Source of the DNA: an uncultured Eubacteriales bacterium
GTDB lineage: Bacteria; Bacillota; Clostridia; Oscillospirales; Ruminococcaceae
Direction: 5' to 3'
Assembly (NCBI GenBank): GCA_900318545.1
Contig: ONLC01000120.1
Location: forward strand, 1-6,782
Length of the DNA stretch: 6,782 bases
Position numbers and translations under genes: made by a program. How positions within the stretch are numbered: the first letter of the stretch is position 1; each line of letters starts with the position of its first letter. This document shows, piece by piece, positions 6,076 to 6,782 of the stretch. The notes below the pieces were generated by a model. It searched no databases and had not been told where the DNA came from. It saw nothing but the letters and a program-made list of their open reading frames with translations.

Positions 6076-6110
6076 AATGGTAATTCCGCCTTTCAGTTAA
6101 ATATATAGAA

Positions 6111-6139
6111 ATTATACAACATCTGAGAGCCATTGTCAA
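6111..6139 (-). promoter_or_regulatory. fucO promoter (perfect consensus)
   Basis: On the minus strand, TTGACA (6139-6134) and TATAAT (6116-6111) have a 17-base spacer, an exact match to the housekeeping sigma consensus. The predicted start is near 6104, giving a leader of about 29 bases. No clear operator (CRP, Rex or cre) was recognised. Confidence 0.88.
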
Positions 6140-6196
6140 GGATTTTTGTTAAAATATCTGCAAATTGACGGTGTATTCTTTATGAATTGCCCACAT

Positions 6197-6225
6197 TTGA
6201 CAATTAAGCAAAAATATATTATAAT
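6197..6225 (+). promoter_or_regulatory. putP promoter (perfect consensus)
   Basis: TTGACA (6197-6202) and TATAAT (6220-6225) have a 17-base spacer. The predicted start is near 6232, about 34 bases before the symporter ATG. Its -35 box is divergent from that of fucO across 57 bases. A further TTGACAAT at 6236-6243 lies just after the start and has no matching -10. Confidence 0.88.
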
Positions 6226-6250
6226 AGTAGTGTCTTTGACAATTTTTCAG

Positions 6251-6256
6251 AAGGGA
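6251..6256 (+). promoter_or_regulatory. Ribosome binding site of putP
   Basis: AAGGGA, 9 bases before the ATG at 6266, selects that start over the out-of-frame ATG at 6262, whose frame stops after 35 codons. Confidence 0.75.
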
Positions 6257-6265
6257 AGTATATGA

Positions 6266-6782
6266 ATGACAACAGGACAGATATGTATACTCATAACTAT
6301 CATTCTCTATATGCTGATGATGGTGGTTATAGGTATCGTGTTCTCAAAACGAAACAAAAACGTCGGTGACTTTTATCTCGGCGGAAGAAAGCTCGGACCG
6401 ATAGTTTCAGCCATGAGTGCCGAAGCCTCGGACATGAGCAGCTATCTTCTTATGGGACTGCCCGGACTTGCTTACTTCTTCGGCTGTGCCGAGGTAGGCT
6501 GGACGGTTATAGGCCTTGCGGCAGGAACCTACCTTAACTGGCTGTTCGTAGCAAAAAGGCTGAGAGTTTACTCTCAGAAAACAGGCTCTATCACTATCCC
6601 CGATTTCTTTTCAGACCGCTACCGTGACAATAAGCGTATTATCATGGGACTTTCGGCAGTGATAATCCTTGTGTTCTTCGTGCCGTATACGGCATCGGGC
6701 TTCAAGGCCTGCGGAACTCTTTTCAACTCCCTCTTCGGGGTTGACTACCATATTGCAATGATAATCAGTGCTATTGTTATTA
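6266..6782 (+). CDS. putP: Sodium/proline symporter, N-terminal part (runs off window)
   Basis: This is a sodium/solute symporter of the SSS family, an integral membrane protein probably importing L-proline with Na+. I translated 172 codons from the ATG at 6266 to the window edge; the family is about 500 residues with 12-13 membrane helices. A first helix is visible at about 5-26, then FYLGGRKLGP (36-45). Next comes ASDMSSYLLMGLPG (54-67), which carries the Na+/substrate-binding D56, M57 and S58, equivalent to D55-S57 of E. coli PutP. R41 and E76 match E. coli R40 and E75. Helices at about 61-95 and 127-147 follow, with YLNWLFVAKRLRVY between them. These PutP-specific residues favour proline over other SSS substrates such as pantothenate or sugars. 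It has its own promoter and is divergent from fucO. Confidence 0.93.
   Translation, partial: MTTGQICILITIILYMLMMVVIGIVFSKRNKNVGDFYLGGRKLGPIVSAMSAEASDMSSYLLMGLPGLAYFFGCAEVGWTVIGLAAGTYLNWLFVAKRLRVYSQKTGSITIPDFFSDRYRDNKRIIMGLSAVIILVFFVPYTASGFKACGTLFNSLFGVDYHIAMIISAIVI

Noticed and set aside
6140..6165. Rex-type redox operator upstream of fucO
   Set aside because: Only a TTGTTAA half-site is seen; the matching inverted half is absent.
6262..6369. Small ORF from the ATG at 6262 overlapping the putP start
   Set aside because: It is out of frame, stops after 35 codons, looks unlike any protein, and the spacing from AAGGGA suits 6266 better.

Overview
The window looks like chromosomal DNA from an anaerobic Bacillota, most likely a Ruminococcus-like member of the Clostridia. 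The reasons are AGGAGG-type ribosome binding sites, near-perfect TTGACA/TATAAT promoters in AT-rich gaps between moderately GC genes, a single-chain clostridial-type PurL, and an anaerobic flavoprotein operon ending in a DUF1667 gene. The species is an inference from style and not from a marker gene.

Layout, left to right. (1) The first 375 codons of purL (purine synthesis) run leftward off the window edge from a consensus promoter. (2) A 702-bp gap (1128-1829) has back-to-back divergent promoters. It is dominated by an 11-unit, 30-bp tandem repeat array (1291-1620), followed by 13 hexamer repeats (1630-1707) that also have a 30-bp higher-order period. The rightward promoter would transcribe both arrays as the leader of the next operon, and that leader contains no ATG before the first gene. 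(3) A tightly coupled rightward operon of three genes with ATGA overlaps follows: a GlpA-like FAD dehydrogenase with a C-terminal Fe-S domain, a GlpB-like FAD/NAD-type oxidoreductase, and a small cysteine-motif DUF1667 protein. Together they look like an anaerobic glycerol-3-phosphate dehydrogenase-type complex. (4) A strong hairpin terminator sits between this operon and a convergent fucO (lactaldehyde reductase / iron alcohol dehydrogenase). (5) A 190-bp gap holds divergent consensus promoters for fucO and for a putP-type sodium/proline symporter whose first 172 codons are in view.

Functionally this is mostly housekeeping and redox metabolism: purine synthesis, G3P-type oxidation, disposal of reducing power by aldehyde reduction, and solute uptake. 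No mobile element, CRISPR array, RNA gene or defence system was seen. The one part the ordinary annotation does not explain is the repeat-filled leader between purL and the flavoprotein operon. It is the best candidate for something unusual, although a non-functional minisatellite is still possible.
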